The notes below the pieces were generated by a model, which was not told where the DNA came from, searched no databases, and saw only the letters and a list, made by a program, of their open reading frames with translations. The position numbers and the translations under genes were made by a program. From Cacajao melanocephalus (taxonomy: Eukaryota; Chordata; Mammalia; Primates; Pitheciidae): a DNA stretch of 64,000 bases. This document shows, in pieces, positions 23,931 to 36,407 of this stretch. The DNA is taken from the NCBI GenBank assembly GCA_963573385.1, contig CAUYLG010076801.1:1-64000 (forward strand), read 5' to 3'. The stretch's first letter is position 1. The number at the start of each line of letters is the position of its first letter.

Positions 23931-24720
23931 CTATAAAACACTGTTGAAAGTAGAAAGCAGAACTTTTTTTTTTTTTTTAAACACTTTGAGTAGATAGAAT
24001 GGTTCTGTAGGGGGATGAGAAATGAACTTAGGAGGCAGGTTGAACACTAACTTTAGAGAACTTTGGAAGCCAGAGTGGGGATTCATCTACAGAGAAGAAA
24101 TCATCTCTAGAGAAGACGGGAGAGCTGGGGAGTGACAAGGTGAACTCGGTGTTTTAGAAGTCATTTCCAGCGAGATGTCTTTTAGAAGCTTGTGCCTTTC
24201 AACTGTTCTTTTTTGTTGTTTTCATACATAAAAACTGAAGAAACACTCTTTTTGGATCAAAGAAGAGCAGTTGCCTGGAAGGCCTCGTTCACTCACTTTT
24301 TCCTACTGTTCTGTGCCCAAAATCTACTGGAACTTTTGACATTTTGCTCTTCTTTGCCTCTGGATTTTAATGCTAGCAAATTGATGTGTAAGATGTCGGC
24401 AGAAAATGACTTTCACAGGACAGAGTGACCTTGCATTTTTGGTCAGAAGAAAAGGAAAGCAGCAGACGCACTAATTGCTGAATTACAACGAACCTTTCTA
24501 CGAGCCTTTGAATCTCTCAGAGGAATCAAAACAACAAAATTAGAGCAGTGATATCAAGCAGCCTGCTTTGCAGGCAGACAACAGGTGGAGATAAAAGCCA
24601 AATCCTCAACTTCTCTCAAGTATCAGGAAAAAAGTGACTTCTGTTTCTAAGGGATTGGAAATAATTTTCATCTGTATTCCTCTCAGCTTAGTAGTAATTT
24701 ATAAAGTCAGGCATTTCCAT
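23931..24720. other. Repeat-free block
   Basis: No transposon recognised. 24450-24720 is AT-rich with an E-box and GATA-like words ('caggtggagataaa'). The 78-codon frame at 24192-24428 has no domain. Candidate non-coding element, low confidence. Confidence 0.35.
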
Positions 24721-24772
24721 GGCAAATACACACATGTGCACACCCTGACACACATACACACATGCACAGGCC
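24721..24772 (+). repeat. CA-rich low-complexity tract
   Basis: Interrupted ACACAC/ACATG runs. Confidence 0.8.
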
Positions 24773-24909
24773 TGTCCATAATACTTTACTCCACGTATAT
24801 ATAATTGAAGCTGCGAGAGAACTTGTAATACAGTTTAAACAGAAGTTGTTGAAATGCTAGTGTTGTGAGAAAGAAAACTTTATCAGAGTGGCTTGTAGCC
24901 AGAATAAGA

Positions 24910-24915
24910 TTGTGT

Positions 24916-24947
<32 letters not shown>
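24910..24947 (+). repeat. (TG)n microsatellite
   Basis: TG run with one TA interruption. It occupies the poly-T position of the following antisense Alu. Confidence 0.95.
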
Positions 24948-25158
24948 TTAAACAGGGTCTTGCTCTGGTGTGATCATAGCTCACTTTGGCCTCAACCTCC
25001 TGGGTTCAAGTGATCTTCTCACCTCAGCCTCCTGAGCTGGCACACAGCCATGCAGCACTGTGCCTGGCTAATATTACATTTCTTTGTGGAGATGGGGTCT
25101 TGCTAGGTTGCCCAGACTGGTCTCAAAACTCCTGGGCTCAATGATCCTCTTGCCTTGA
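24948..25158 (-). mobile_element. AluJ-type, 5'-truncated
   Basis: 'cagggtcttgctctggtgtg', 'cctcaacctcctgggttcaa' and 'aggttgcccagactggtctc' are J-type antisense words. There are internal losses, and the element stops within the left arm. Confidence 0.85.
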
Positions 25159-25620
25159 AGAATAAAAACTTTTATAGTGCTGAAAGCATTTTCCAGGAAA
25201 AAAAAAATCTCTGGGTTTCCCTAGGGGCAGAAAAATGGATGCAACCTTTGAGTGGAAGAGTTTTGCTTTCTCTTTGTCATTCTTTCACTTGAATCACTGG
25301 CCTTGAGAAATCTACCTATTTCCTTGATTGCCATGTTCTAAGATGAGATAATCTTTCCCCCTAGTTTTCCTATGCGTTTTGAACTAGCCTCAGCCACTAT
25401 AAAGCTCACTCTACCCTTCAGAGTATGTTCTCCTTGCTTTAGTTATGTGCTCTCTCCATTCTTTTGAGCAGCTTTCAAACATTTTCAGCTTTTTGGACAG
25501 CTCCCTGCATAAACATGCACATTTATGAAGATAGCACTGCTGTACCTTCGTTATTGGGTGCTTTTCCCTTGTATAGACACGGTGGCTTTTCTGAGAAAGT
25601 GTGGTTGAAACAGGGTCAGC
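25159..25620. other. Unique sequence
   Basis: No feature identified. Confidence 0.4.
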
Positions 25621-25624
25621 AGTG

Positions 25625-25812
25625 GAGCCAGGGGGACCAAGGTTTTAGTCCTGGCACTGTCCTTTGTTGTCTCTGTGACCTTTACCCAGTCACCTGGCTT
25701 CCTCCCTTCCTGACAATAGGGATGGTGATGATGCCCTCTCATGGGTGTTGTGCACATGAAAAATAATCGTGTGTATAAAGCACATGGACATAGTAGGCAC
25801 ATGGCAAATGTT
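25625..25812 (+). mobile_element. MIR SINE
   Basis: 'gttttagtcctggcactgtc', 'ctctgtgacctttacccag' and 'gtataaagcacatggacata' match MIR in order. Confidence 0.8.
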
Positions 25813-26642
25813 ACTCTGTGCTTAATTCACCTGCTTGCCCTTCTAAACTGTTCATAGAGTCTTGAGCCATAAAATCATATGAGCAAAATGTTGCAGGTGG
25901 AAAGCCCACGCCCTGCTATGGTCTGGCTTCCTTTCCTGTGTATCAGAAATTCTATGATGGCAGGTTTGCTTCTCCTCAAGATGTCCAGTAATTTCAATGA
26001 AAACCTCTTAGTTCATCTCAGTTTGGTTCAGAGAATCCATTCTTTTGTTGCTTCCTTTATTAGATCAGAGTTGAAATTGTCATGGGGGCAAGACTGGAAA
26101 CTTGGCTGATGATCTGTTTCTAGGACACCTCTTGAAGATGCCCTAACCACTGCCACAGGCTTGCTTGGGGCCATTAGGAATGGCCCTGTTACTTATAACA
26201 CAATTCCACAATCTTTAATTTCATAAGTTAGAGTAGACTTAATGGCAACTGGCCCTGTCATCCATCTAGTTATTTCCCCCCAAAAGGCTTTCATATTGGC
26301 TATTTTAAAATTAATTATCACTTTTATAGATATTTCTCAATAGCTTTTGTCAAATAACAGTCTGATACAATGAAACAATATTGTTTCAGTGGGTGTGCAA
26401 CCCATTCTATTTGATACACTAAAATCTCCCCTTGGTTTAAGCTAAAGATTTAAAGTTCCTGAAGCATTACACTATCACTCCATGTTGAAGGACATTGAGA
26501 AAAGCAGTCATGTAGAATTTACTGCTGTATTTACTGTAGATACTGTTGCTGAGAACAGTATTCATTTCATCACTACTTGTCATCCCTAGAAGACAAGGGA
26601 GAACTTTCTCTTAGTTCTTAGGATAAGGCATTTGCCATGAAT
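25813..26642. other. Unique AT-rich sequence
   Basis: Repeat-free by eye. Contains the perfect 18-bp palindrome annotated below. Confidence 0.4.
26371..26388. promoter_or_regulatory. 18-bp perfect palindrome with paired SOX words
   Basis: TGAAACAATATTGTTTCA equals its own reverse complement and carries AACAAT and ATTGTT facing each other. These are core SOX/SRY recognition words. The composition supports a site but not its use. Confidence 0.4.
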
Positions 26643-27077
26643 TGATGATTTGAATATGGTTCGTCCACATCAAATCTCATGTTGAAATTTGATTTTCAAT
26701 GTGGCAGGGTTGGGAGATGGGACCTAATGAAAGGTGGTGGTTGGATCATGAAAGCTTCATCCTCATGAATAGATTAACGCTGTATCATGGGAGTAAGCGA
26801 GTTCTCACTCTTACAGAAATAGGTTAGTTCCTGCAAGAGTGGGTTGCTATAGGTGAGGTTGCCTCTTGTTTTAGGTCTCTTTGCACATGCTGCACACCTT
26901 TCTGCTTCTTTGCCAGGTTGTGATGCAGCATATGGCCCTTCCCAGAAGCTAAGCAGATGCCAGTGTCATGCTCTTGGACTTCCCAGACACCAGAATCATG
27001 AGCCAAATAAACCTCTTTTCTTTATAAATTATGCAGCCGTGGATATTCTATTATAGCAACACAAAATAGACTAAGAT
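26643..27077 (+). mobile_element. MST-type MaLR solo LTR
   Basis: Near-complete LTR of about 435 bp. It starts 'tgatgatttgaatatgg', contains 'aaatctcatgttgaaatt' and 'gagccaaataaacctctttt' (AATAAA), and ends 'caacacaaaatagactaaga'. No internal retroviral sequence. Confidence 0.85.
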
Positions 27078-27479
27078 AGTACCATAGCTGCTTTTCTCTA
27101 TTATTATTTTGTGGACTCTATGAATCATTTAAATGTTACATTTTCCTCTTTGCTTGGGCTGCAGAAAGCTCAACACCAAATTTGCAACCTACCTTTCCTG
27201 AGTGTGCAGGGTGTATGGTAACCTCATATCCACCTCTATCCCAGTGAAGAGGGGTCCCCAGTGGTCTGGGTGCTCTGCCTCTCTCCAAGCTTCTGCACCT
27301 TCATCAGCAGAAATAAAGATCCCTCTTGTATCACATTCTTTAGTGAGAGAACAGTTCTTCTTTTCAGTACTGAAATCTTGGCTTCCATTATCACCTTGAC
27401 ACCATTATCAAGATGTGTGCCTTTTATTATCCTTATCAGTCACCACTAGATATGGAGACCTCCTAGGCCAGTTCTCATT
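27078..27479. other. Unique sequence
   Basis: No feature identified. Confidence 0.4.
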
Positions 27480-28100
27480 GCCTGATTCTCATCCCCTAAG
27501 GGTCTCCCATTCCCTTGCCTAACCCCATCTCCTATCTCTTAACACCTTCTACATTTTCTACTGTGATTTCCAGAGCTCTGGGTCAGTTATTAGAAGGACC
27601 TCCCATATCTCCACCACTTTTTCTAATTTTCTCCACCTTCTTCCTCTACCCGAAACTTGACTCTCTACTAAAGTCAATATTTTTCCAGCAATTCTCTCAA
27701 GTGTGTGTGTGTAGGGTTGTTTTCTTTCTCACAGCACTCCTACCACTGGGCCTAGAGGTGGGGTACTGTCCTTCTTGCTCCACATTACTGTTCTAAATCA
27801 TTCCTATCTGTCCTCCCTGTGCCCTCACCCCAGCTATGTATTTTATACCATCAGTATATTCTACACCCATCTCTCCTAGTTGCAGTCATCCGAAGACCCC
27901 TTCCCTTAGATCATTCTCTTTCATTTTCTGAAGATTTTAACTCCTGGTTCATTGACCCTCTCTTCACCATAGTCCTTGTATAATCATAGATGAAATTCAA
28001 GTAGATGTCCCAATGCATCTTAGTTCCTCAAGTTTATTATCTTTTACCCAACCTCATACTCCCAGTCCTTTGCTCATATCCTAAAAATTGACATTACCAC
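27480..28100 (+). mobile_element. Pyrimidine-rich old LINE-like sequence (possibly L2)
   Basis: CT-rich text resembling the region upstream of the L2 reverse-transcriptase core. It seems to continue after the LTR insertion at 28105-28695 (see 28696-28907). Family assignment is tentative. Confidence 0.35.
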
Positions 28101-28104
28101 AAAG

Positions 28105-28695
28105 GATTGGAAAGGAAATAAGCACAAACTGCATGGCTTAAAACAAGACACATTGATTAGCTCAAGGGTGTATAGGTTAGACCTCTGGGCGCACTGGTGG
28201 GATTCTCTGCTCAGTGTCTCACTAGTCTGCATTCTCTCATGGCGCTTACATGGTTGTGGCAGACTTCTGTTACTTGAGGTTGTAAACTGAGGTCCCCATT
28301 GCCTTGCTGGCTGTCAGTCTGGGCCATTCTCAGCTCCTAGAAGCCACCCACATTCCTTGACACATGGTCCCCTAAATCTTTATAGGCAGCAATGGAGAAT
28401 CTCTTTTCTGTAGGGTGCTTCTCATGTTTTGAATCTCTTCCATCAGGATGAGCCCTGTCCCTTGTAAGGACTCACCTGATTAGGTCAGTTCTCACCGATC
28501 AGTTCTACATGTCTGATTAGGTCAGACTACTGGAGGCTAACTTTCTTTTCTTAAAGTCGGTTGTGTTGTATAACATCACCCAATCACCTATGTGATATTC
28601 CTATCTTCATAGGTTCCTCCCACACTCAAACACAGGAGATTATCCAAAGGCTGAGTCATGGGAGAAGGGGGATCATTTTAGAATTCTGCCTACCA
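28105..28695 (-). mobile_element. MLT1-type MaLR solo LTR
   Basis: Reversed LTR: 'gcatggcttaaaacaagac', 'ctctgctcagtgtctcac', 'cacctgattaggtcag', 'tcctcccacactcaaaca', and the terminal 'gaattctgcctaccata' (reversed LTR start). Confidence 0.65.
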
Positions 28696-28907
28696 TACTC
28701 TCAATATTCTTAACTTGAAGAGTTCTATTCTTAAACTACCACCTACTGTCTCTAGCTCACTTCCTCTGTCTCCATGACTTCAACAATACTTTGAACTCAC
28801 TAGAAGCTACAATATATCAATTTCCCACATTTTTATGTCCCTCATCCTCATCCTCTCTTTGCTGCCCTCCTTTATCAGCGTATGGTCGATCACCATAATC
28901 ACTCATT
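28696..28907 (+). mobile_element. Old LINE-like sequence, continued
   Basis: 'ttcttaaactaccacct' and 'catgacttcaacaatact' are clearly homologous to 30637-30692, so both belong to the same interspersed family. Confidence 0.5.
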
Positions 28908-28922
28908 AAAATATACCATTAG

Positions 28923-29297
<375 letters not shown>

Positions 29298-29350
29298 TTA
29301 ATTTGCCTGACAAAACTCCAACATGCTTAAATCTGACTCTACTTTTTTCT

Positions 29351-30110
29351 CATCCCTGTGTCCATGTAGATAAAAGTGGCTAGAGAAAAGCATATTCTGA
29401 CACTGACTAGTCATCCTTTAAACCTGTGAGTACTGATTCAAGCAGGTTCTTAAATTTGCTTAGCACTCATAAGACATTTCCCTACAATTAGATACCCAAA
29501 CTTTCATACATAGAACAAAGGTATTCAACCAGTTTTTACTTACAGATTTCCTAAAATAATTTTTAAAAACTCTGTACGCAGTTGCATATTTTATGTTGAC
29601 ATTTGACATTTAACTTTCATCAGAAATTCAAATAGTTGAAAATCTTATTACAATGTATTGTATGTTCAAAAAGGTTTCAAAACTCATTTACTCCAAAGAA
29701 ATATTATGGCTATATCACAGCAATTTGATATCCACCATTGCCATTAGAAATGTATAAATAAGTTTTTATCTATTAGAAATTATATATCATTCTTTTTTCC
29801 TCATTGAATTTATATTTCCACTCCACATATAACAGAGTTGTATAATATGTTTTATAATTTAAGATGTTTTATTGTTCACCTTATTATACATTACTGTAAT
29901 CAATCACATATGTGATTACATGTCCTCACTGTAAGACTCTAAATGTTTGATTTTTTTCTGACTTAAGGTATCATTACAATCATGATCATTATGTAATTAA
30001 TCAAAATTATGCAAATATGTATATTAATAAATAATCACTAAATATTAAATAGTAAAATTTGAAAGCTACATCCTACAGTAAACATAGAGCCGAAGTGTAT
30101 TTCCCAACAC
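29351..30110. other. AT-rich unique block
   Basis: Very AT-rich with no recognised transposon. It contains a perfect 16-bp palindrome AATCACATATGTGATT (29902-29917) and an octamer ATGCAAAT near 30008. Confidence 0.4.
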
Positions 30111-30240
30111 TTTATTTTGGAAAAATTTAAATTCACAAAGTTGCAAGGATGGCACAATGAACACCCATATATTCTTCACCTAAATTCAGCAATTGTTAAA
30201 GTCTTCTTGTATTTGCATCCTCTCTCTTTCTCTCTAGTTT
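30111..30240 (-). mobile_element. Possible old L1 fragment
   Basis: 'aatgaacacccatatattct' and 'cagcaattgttaaagtct' recall a common old L1M segment. Short and diverged; orientation uncertain. Confidence 0.4.
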
Positions 30241-30570
30241 TCTTTTTCCGTGGAACCTTTCGAGACTGATCAAATGACAGTGAGGACGTGCATCCATAAT
30301 AATACAAGGGAAGGCAGAGTGCATGGACATGATACAGATGGTGGGCACAGTGTGGTGGGGGACACATGGAAGCTTCTATTTTTTGTGTGTGTGTGTGAAA
30401 GAGGAATCAAGAAGAAGGAGGAGGAGTTGCTGGATGTTTATAAAAAGAGGAGAAACTCTGAGTCATGTTGACTAGTGGACTTCTGTCTGGGGTGGAGACC
30501 CCCCCTCACCTTGGAGTGTAAAAGACCTTTTAACGGGATACAAAACCATGAAGAGTTTTAAGCAATCCAT
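30241..30570. other. Unique sequence
   Basis: No feature beyond a short TG run at 30384-30397. Confidence 0.4.
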
Positions 30571-31850
30571 TTCCGTGTGTATTCCCTCCTTGGAATTCTG
30601 CCTGCCACTCCCTCCATCTTCCCAGCTTCAGGAATCCCGTTCTTAAATCACCACCTATTTGCAACTCATTCCTCTACTTCCATGACTTCAGCAATGCTTT
30701 GGACCCATGTTCTCCTCCCTGATGCACGTCCTTTAGGAGCCCTCTAGGACGCCATATTTGTCTAGTTTTCCTTCTGCCTCGTGGTTCTCTCCTTTTGGGC
30801 TTCCACTGCCTCTTCATCCTCAGTCCTAACTGCTAAATGTTGAAGCACCTTGGACCTCTTCTCTTTCCATATCATCGTCTGTATTATCTCATCCAGTCTC
30901 GTAGCTTTAACAAGCATGCATGTGCTCACAACTTCTCAGTTTGTATCTCCAGCTTGACCTCTTCTCTCAGTTCAAGATTTGTGTATCTAACTACCTAAAT
31001 AAAATCTTCACTTGTCTGTATAGTAAACACGCAAAATGTTTTAGTCAAAACCAGACTCCTGCTACTTTTGTCTCCAAACCTGCTATACCTGAGAGCTTCC
31101 CCACCTTATTAATAGCAATTCAATTCTTTCCAGTGCTCAGGTCAAAACTTTGAGAGTTACTCTCTCTCTCTTTCAACTCTCATTGCCAATTTATCAGCAA
31201 ATCCTGTTGGCTCTACCTCATAAACATATTCAGAATCCAGCCACTTTTCATCGTCTCCACTGTTACCTCCTGGATGTTGCCACTGCCATGCCACACCTGG
31301 ATTTATTGCATCAGCTGCCCTATATCCACTCTTGCCCTCTTCAGCCTGTTCTCAACACAGCTGTAATTCCACCGGCTGCTCAGAATCTGCCAATGGCCAG
31401 AGTCCTTACCATTGCCTACAACCCCTTCCTGACTGTCCCCATTACCTCTCTGGGTGCACCTCCTGCCATCTCACCTACTCCCATCCTGTTCCAGCCATAC
31501 CAGCTTCTTTGCTGGATGCCCAGAGTGCCAGGTACGCTCTCACCTCATGCTTTGCACCTGCTGCTCTTTTGGCTCTTTCCCCTGATATTGACATGGCTCA
31601 CTCCTTCAACTCCTTCTGGTCTCTGCTCAGATGCTGCCTTCTCAGTGAGGTTCCTCCAGCAATCCAATTTAATTTAGCGCAGCCCCCATTTTAGTAGTGC
31701 TCCCTTTTCCCATTTCCTGTTTTACTTTTCTTCATAACACTTATTATCTGTCATACTATGTTTTGCCTATTTGTTTGCTGTCTCCATCCAGAAAGCAATG
31801 ATTTTTGTCACTGCTAGATCCTTATACTATCTTTTCTTTCACCTACTTTC
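30571..31850 (+). mobile_element. L2 LINE, reverse-transcriptase C-terminal region and 3' UTR
   Basis: Long L2 copy. Nucleotide words 'tctcatccagtctcgtagct', 'gcaaatcctgttggctctac', 'ctgttctcaacacagctg' and 'ttctcagtgaggttcctcc' follow L2 ORF2 order. One frame stays open for 175 codons (31150-31677) and still reads like the L2 ORF2 C-terminus (for example LTPSTPSGLCSDAAFSVR near its end). The Tyr-Ala-Asp-Asp active-site region upstream (about 30910-30950) is degraded, and the 3' end is worn by 31850. It is a dead remnant of a CR1-clade retrotransposon, not a host gene. Confidence 0.8.
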
Positions 31851-32380
31851 CTGTATGCCTCTCCCTCAGGTTTGAGAATATCCATAGTTATATTTCTTCT
31901 TGATATGTAATGTGACTCTGCTTCCCCTCCCAACAAAGCTATTTCTTTTGACTTGAGTTTGGGCAAAGCTTCTGCGACTGTATCTCAACTAGGAGCTCCA
32001 GACAACCAAGTTTTTTTTAGGGGGGCAGAGGGCTCGAGCTAAGTTGTATCAACCAGTTCCCTTATTTATAACTCGTAAATGAACCTTAAAATCTGAGGTC
32101 ATCGGTATTGCTTCTGACTTCCTGGTTGTTTATTTTGAGTGAATTATTGGGTACATCCCATGCCATTTTCTCCTTTTTGAGACTGATGCCCTCCACGTTA
32201 ACAAGTCTCGGCTCTCTCTCTTTTCTACTCTTCTATGTCTGCTTCGTATTCTACTAGCCATCCCTCCTGCCAGATTATTCTGTTGGCATTTTGAAATTCT
32301 TTACCTTAGAAGCTGGGAAAAAATTGGAGGTTGAAGCATGGCATCATTAGAAGTTTTTATGGCCGGGATAAATCACTTTT
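31851..32380. other. Unique sequence
   Basis: No repeat or coding signal recognised. Confidence 0.4.
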
Positions 32381-32930
32381 ATATTTTTGTAGATTTGACA
32401 ACTCGGCTTTCAAAGGCACAACTGTAAAACAACACATATTGGAAAATGTCTTGCTGGAGCCCATAACCTATCCTATCAGATACTTCACCCGTTAATTATT
32501 TTCCCCAGCAAATAGAGGATTAGAAAGTGGCTGACAAAGGTGCTAAGAACTGATCCAAGACAGTTTGCATTTGCACACAGTTTAAAAGCACATTCAGAAT
32601 GATTTCCACCTTTTAAATGTGTCAGTTATTATTCTGTGGTGTGTAACAGCATGGGAAGAATGACATGGTTAATGCAATAATATAATCTTCCATCACTTTT
32701 ATGAGAGATTTGCATCCTTTTATGCAATACCTAATTGACAATTGCCCCACCAGTCCTCCCCAGTGGAACCACCTATTAAATGGAATTTATGGTCGTTACC
32801 TTTTAAGTTAGTTAGACAACATGAAATGAAAATCTATTTTAAATGGTGATCAATGAAATCTTTTCTCTGGCTGGAAAAATTACATTTCGAAAATATTTAT
32901 TTATTGTGGAGCCCCTGCTGAGCGGTGTGT
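32381..32930. other. Repeat-free block, candidate conserved non-coding element
   Basis: Dense homeodomain and TALE-like words: 'ccgttaattatttt' near 32490, 'gtgtcagttattattc', 'atgcaatacctaattgacaa' near 32722, and 'ggtgatcaatgaaat' near 32845. No ORF of note and no transposon. Confidence 0.45.
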
Positions 32931-33144
32931 TTAAACAAACCTTTCTTGTTGTGGGGTTACCTGCTTCTGTTTGAAAGCACTAGTCACTGCCCTTGCTGCA
33001 GCCCTTCTGATGCATATCAGGGCACAGCCAAAGAAAAGCCTATTCTCAGGAAACACATACGTCTCTTTGCCCCAATGCTCCAGATCTTCCATGTCCTGTA
33101 CATGCCATCTCCCTCATCTCACAACTCTCACTGGTTGTCTATCT
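32931..33144. other. Unique sequence
   Basis: No feature; two overlapping frames (76 and 69 codons) lack domains. Confidence 0.4.
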
Positions 33145-33260
33145 CCTTCTGCTAGAGCATCAGCATCAAGAGGGCAGTGATCCTGTTTTCTTCATAGATG
33201 TATGCTCTAGCAGCACATGCTAGGTACTCAATAAATATTTGCTGAATGAATTAATGAATC
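33145..33260 (+). mobile_element. L2 LINE 3' end
   Basis: 'aggtactcaataaatatttg' and 'ctgaatgaattaatgaat' are the canonical L2 terminus. Confidence 0.85.
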
Positions 33261-33820
33261 AATATGTTACTGCCTGGCCTTGCTATTTTTGTGATTTTGA
33301 AACAATTTCTTTTTTATCCTCTTCCAACCTGTTAAACCCTTACTCTGCAAAACCTTTGAGTTTTGTAGTGAAGCCCAAGCATAGATGCTTTATTTATTTA
33401 TTGTTTAAATGGGTGGCTTAGCTTCTGCTGCAGCTAAGAACTGGCACTTCTTCCCTCTTGACTGATGGGTGATCCTTCTGAGGCGGCCAGTGGCTTGGAT
33501 GGCCCCCATGTCTTATGAACCTGGTCCAGTCCCATTTTTTTTTGGTAGACTGATGGGGTGAGTTAGCACAAATGCTGTTTTCGGGTTTGGGGAGGGCAGT
33601 CAACTATGATTTTTGGCTTGGCCCAGGATCACTGTGGAGATCAATGTCCACATCTTCTGAGAGTCACACGATCAAAAGAGACTGGGTGGATGGTGGATGG
33701 TCAACCGTCTCTTTCCTGCGCTGTAAGAGCTGAACTGGGGAATTTACCTCATTACAGTGAATGTGAATTATAGGGAATGTGAATCTTCCCTGAGCTCACT
33801 GATGTCTTGACAGTCCTATG
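33261..33820. other. Unique sequence
   Basis: No feature identified. Confidence 0.4.
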
Positions 33821-33824
33821 AGTT

Positions 33825-33965
33825 CTCAAACACAAGGACCACATCTACCTTGCTTGCGTGTGTAGCCCCAGTGCTTGGCATTCTTCCTTTCAACAGCATT
33901 CACTGTGCTCTGTGAGCGTGAGTTGGTATTTGGCAAATGTTGTCAAATGAATGAAGTCATTCATT
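33825..33965 (+). mobile_element. L2 LINE 3' end
   Basis: 'cacaaggaccacatctacc', 'ccccagtgcttggcattc' and 'tgtcaaatgaatgaagtcat' match the L2 end. Confidence 0.7.
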
Positions 33966-34985
33966 CTTTTATCGTGTTGACACTATTTCAGGGGCAGGTT
34001 CAGGTTTTGCAGAGCCTGAAGCTTACATACTTTGTGGGAGGGATCATCTTTAAGAAAAATAATACGAAATTACAAATTAGGTATGAATATAAATATTTAT
34101 TTGGAATGAGTAAAGATATTGTAACAATTACTGGAAGCTCAGAAGTTCATGTCTCTTTTTTTCAAGCTCTTTTTGGCCATTTTGCCAGAAATGCTTTCTT
34201 AGGCATACTTTCCTCTTTTAAACTATCTTTCCCTCTTCATCTAGAATTCTTTAAAAGTCTTAGTTATTCCCTGTAATACAGGACTTATGCACCTGAGGAG
34301 TTCCAAATCTTAATCTTCCTTAGCTTCACGGTAACCTTACCTCTGACTATTGGTCTTGAGAACCTGACAAGACCCTAAAAACCACAGGGGTGGGAATGGG
34401 TGAAACGAAAGAGGATGAAGTTTTTGACCAAGGTAGGCCACTGACTTTCTGAGAAACTGTAGAAACAACTTGAGGCCCAAACTAGGCTCCAGCCCAGAAA
34501 CGCACTGACACCGTGACATTACATGGCATTTTTTTGGCCACTGCCACGGTTTCTGACTTGCCCTAACTCTTGTGACCAGGGCTTGGCAGCCACCAACATC
34601 ACACCTTTGGGTTGCTACTTGATCAAGCCTCAGGCATAGATAGAGTTGAATAAATTCCCATGCTTTGTAATCTATTTGTCAGCAATCACTGAGGCTAATG
34701 TAAGGTCAGCTGTTTTTTTTCTCTCTTTCTCTTTCATCTTATTTTCTGTCTTCTCAGAGAGGGGAACAACAGATGAGTATCTGTGTCCTTTGTTGCTCTT
34801 CTTAAACCTGAAAACAAGCTTCTCAGAATCATTTATAGGAACATATGATAGTTCTATTTGCTTTTTTCTCCTTACGTCTTCCCAATTCTTTCATAGATCT
34901 GTGAGACCACGTTTGCATCACACATTGGATGTTATAGGTCTCTTCCATAACATTTCTGAGATTAAAAACTGTAGGTGCAGTCATG
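33966..34985. other. Unclassified sequence
   Basis: 33980-34100 ('gggagggatcatctttaag') resembles a DNA-transposon remnant I cannot name. The rest is unique. Frames of 133 and 129 codons show no domain and are AT-rich chance frames. Confidence 0.35.
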
Positions 34986-34989
34986 CGGA

Positions 34990-35580
34990 TCAAGTGAATT
35001 CAGCAAATGTGTATGGCATTGTACAAAGGGTGTAACAGGGAGTTTGGATAGACATGGAACCCTGCGGGGAGCATGTGCTCTGGAGAGGGCAGGCAGAGAA
35101 TGGCAAATGTATTGCAGAGCTATAAGGCCAAGCAGATGATATTCATGTATCACAAGGAAAGTTAAAACAAAGCTTGTGGGATGTAGGGTGTGTAGAGAGC
35201 TATAATAATTCAAGAAGGATAAAGAGATCATTGAGTTCTATATTTTGCATGAAGAGGGTAATATATTCTATGAAACTTTAAAGAGAGGTCGGATTTCAGC
35301 ATACATAGATGGGCTGGGAGAGCAGGAGAAAGGGCAAGATTCCAGGCAACAAGCACAGCGTGAGGAAAAGAAGGGAATCAGAAGAGCATGGGGCATGTCC
35401 AGGAAAAAGTGAGCACGTAGCTTAGCTGCAATGTGGGAGAATATGGTGGGAAATAGTTTTTAAAAAATGAGAAAGGATAAAACAGGTGAATATTATGAAT
35501 GGCCTTAACAGGTGATATGAAGAGGAGTGTGATATGTTGAGGAAGCGATAAAGCATGGAGTGAGGAGCTCTGAGTTGGAT
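34990..35580 (-). mobile_element. L2 LINE 3' region
   Basis: Antisense L2 words: 'attcagcaaatgtgtatgg', 'agattccaggcaacaagc' and 'tatgaatggccttaacagg'. Highly diverged. Confidence 0.6.
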
Positions 35581-35729
35581 TCTGATGTTATGACTTGGGA
35601 ATCGAGTTAGGGCAAATCGTTAAACACTGGAGGCTGCCTAGTAGAATGGTAGGGCAATGCCTCAACTGGTGGTTCCAGGATTATGGTGAGGTTCAAAATA
35701 GAGGAAGTAATGTTTGGTCATTAACGCTT

Positions 35730-36385
35730 GCCAGAAACACATACTCAGTGCCCAGGTCCTAGGGATAGCAAGGGAATCAGACATACAGGGTTATGTTCTC
35801 AAAGAGTTGGCATGTTGCTGCAGAGAGCAACACCAAACATGCACAGACCAGCCCTGAAAGAAATAGTAAGAGAATTTAGGATAGTGACAATTGCTGCGAA
35901 GTGGGGGGAACTGACAACTGGGTAAAGAGTAATGAGATACGGGTAGGAGACCTAGGTTTTTGGCAGTTTAGCTGTAGCAGTCAAGGAAGCCTTCAAGGAG
36001 GTGTAGACAACTGATGAAAACAAGTTAGAAATGTGATGATCTGGGGCACTAGAGCTCCAGGTAGCGGTAACAGCAAACCCATGTTTTACGATCAGCAGGA
36101 AGACCGGTGTGGAGGGAGAGCAAGGGGAGGAGAATGGAGGAGAGGAGCTCCTTCAGATGGTCGGGATGGATGTGTTAAGACCATGTGATCTTGGGAAAGG
36201 AGTTTTTTTTTTTCCCATTCCAAGAGCAATGAGAGACACTAGCTGGTTTAAAGCAGGGGAAAGGCACAATCCAATATATTCTGTGAGAAGAGAATTATAA
36301 TGGGATTATAATGGAAGGAGGAGATAGCCAGGAGACTTGTAATAATTTAGGCAAGGAATGGTGATGGCTTAGACAGGCCGGTTGT
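35730..36385 (-). mobile_element. L2 LINE 3' region, second copy
   Basis: 'cccaggtcctagggatagca', 'caaggaagccttcaaggagg', 'aagcaggggaaaggcacaa' and 'gtaataatttaggcaagg' follow reversed L2 order independently of the preceding copy. Confidence 0.7.
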
Positions 36386-36407
36386 TGAGGGACTGAAATA
36401 CATGGCG

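Noticed and set aside
31150..31677. 175-codon open frame as a possible gene
   Set aside because: The protein reads as the C-terminal part of L2 ORF2, and the flanking DNA matches L2 in order. It is a transposon relic.
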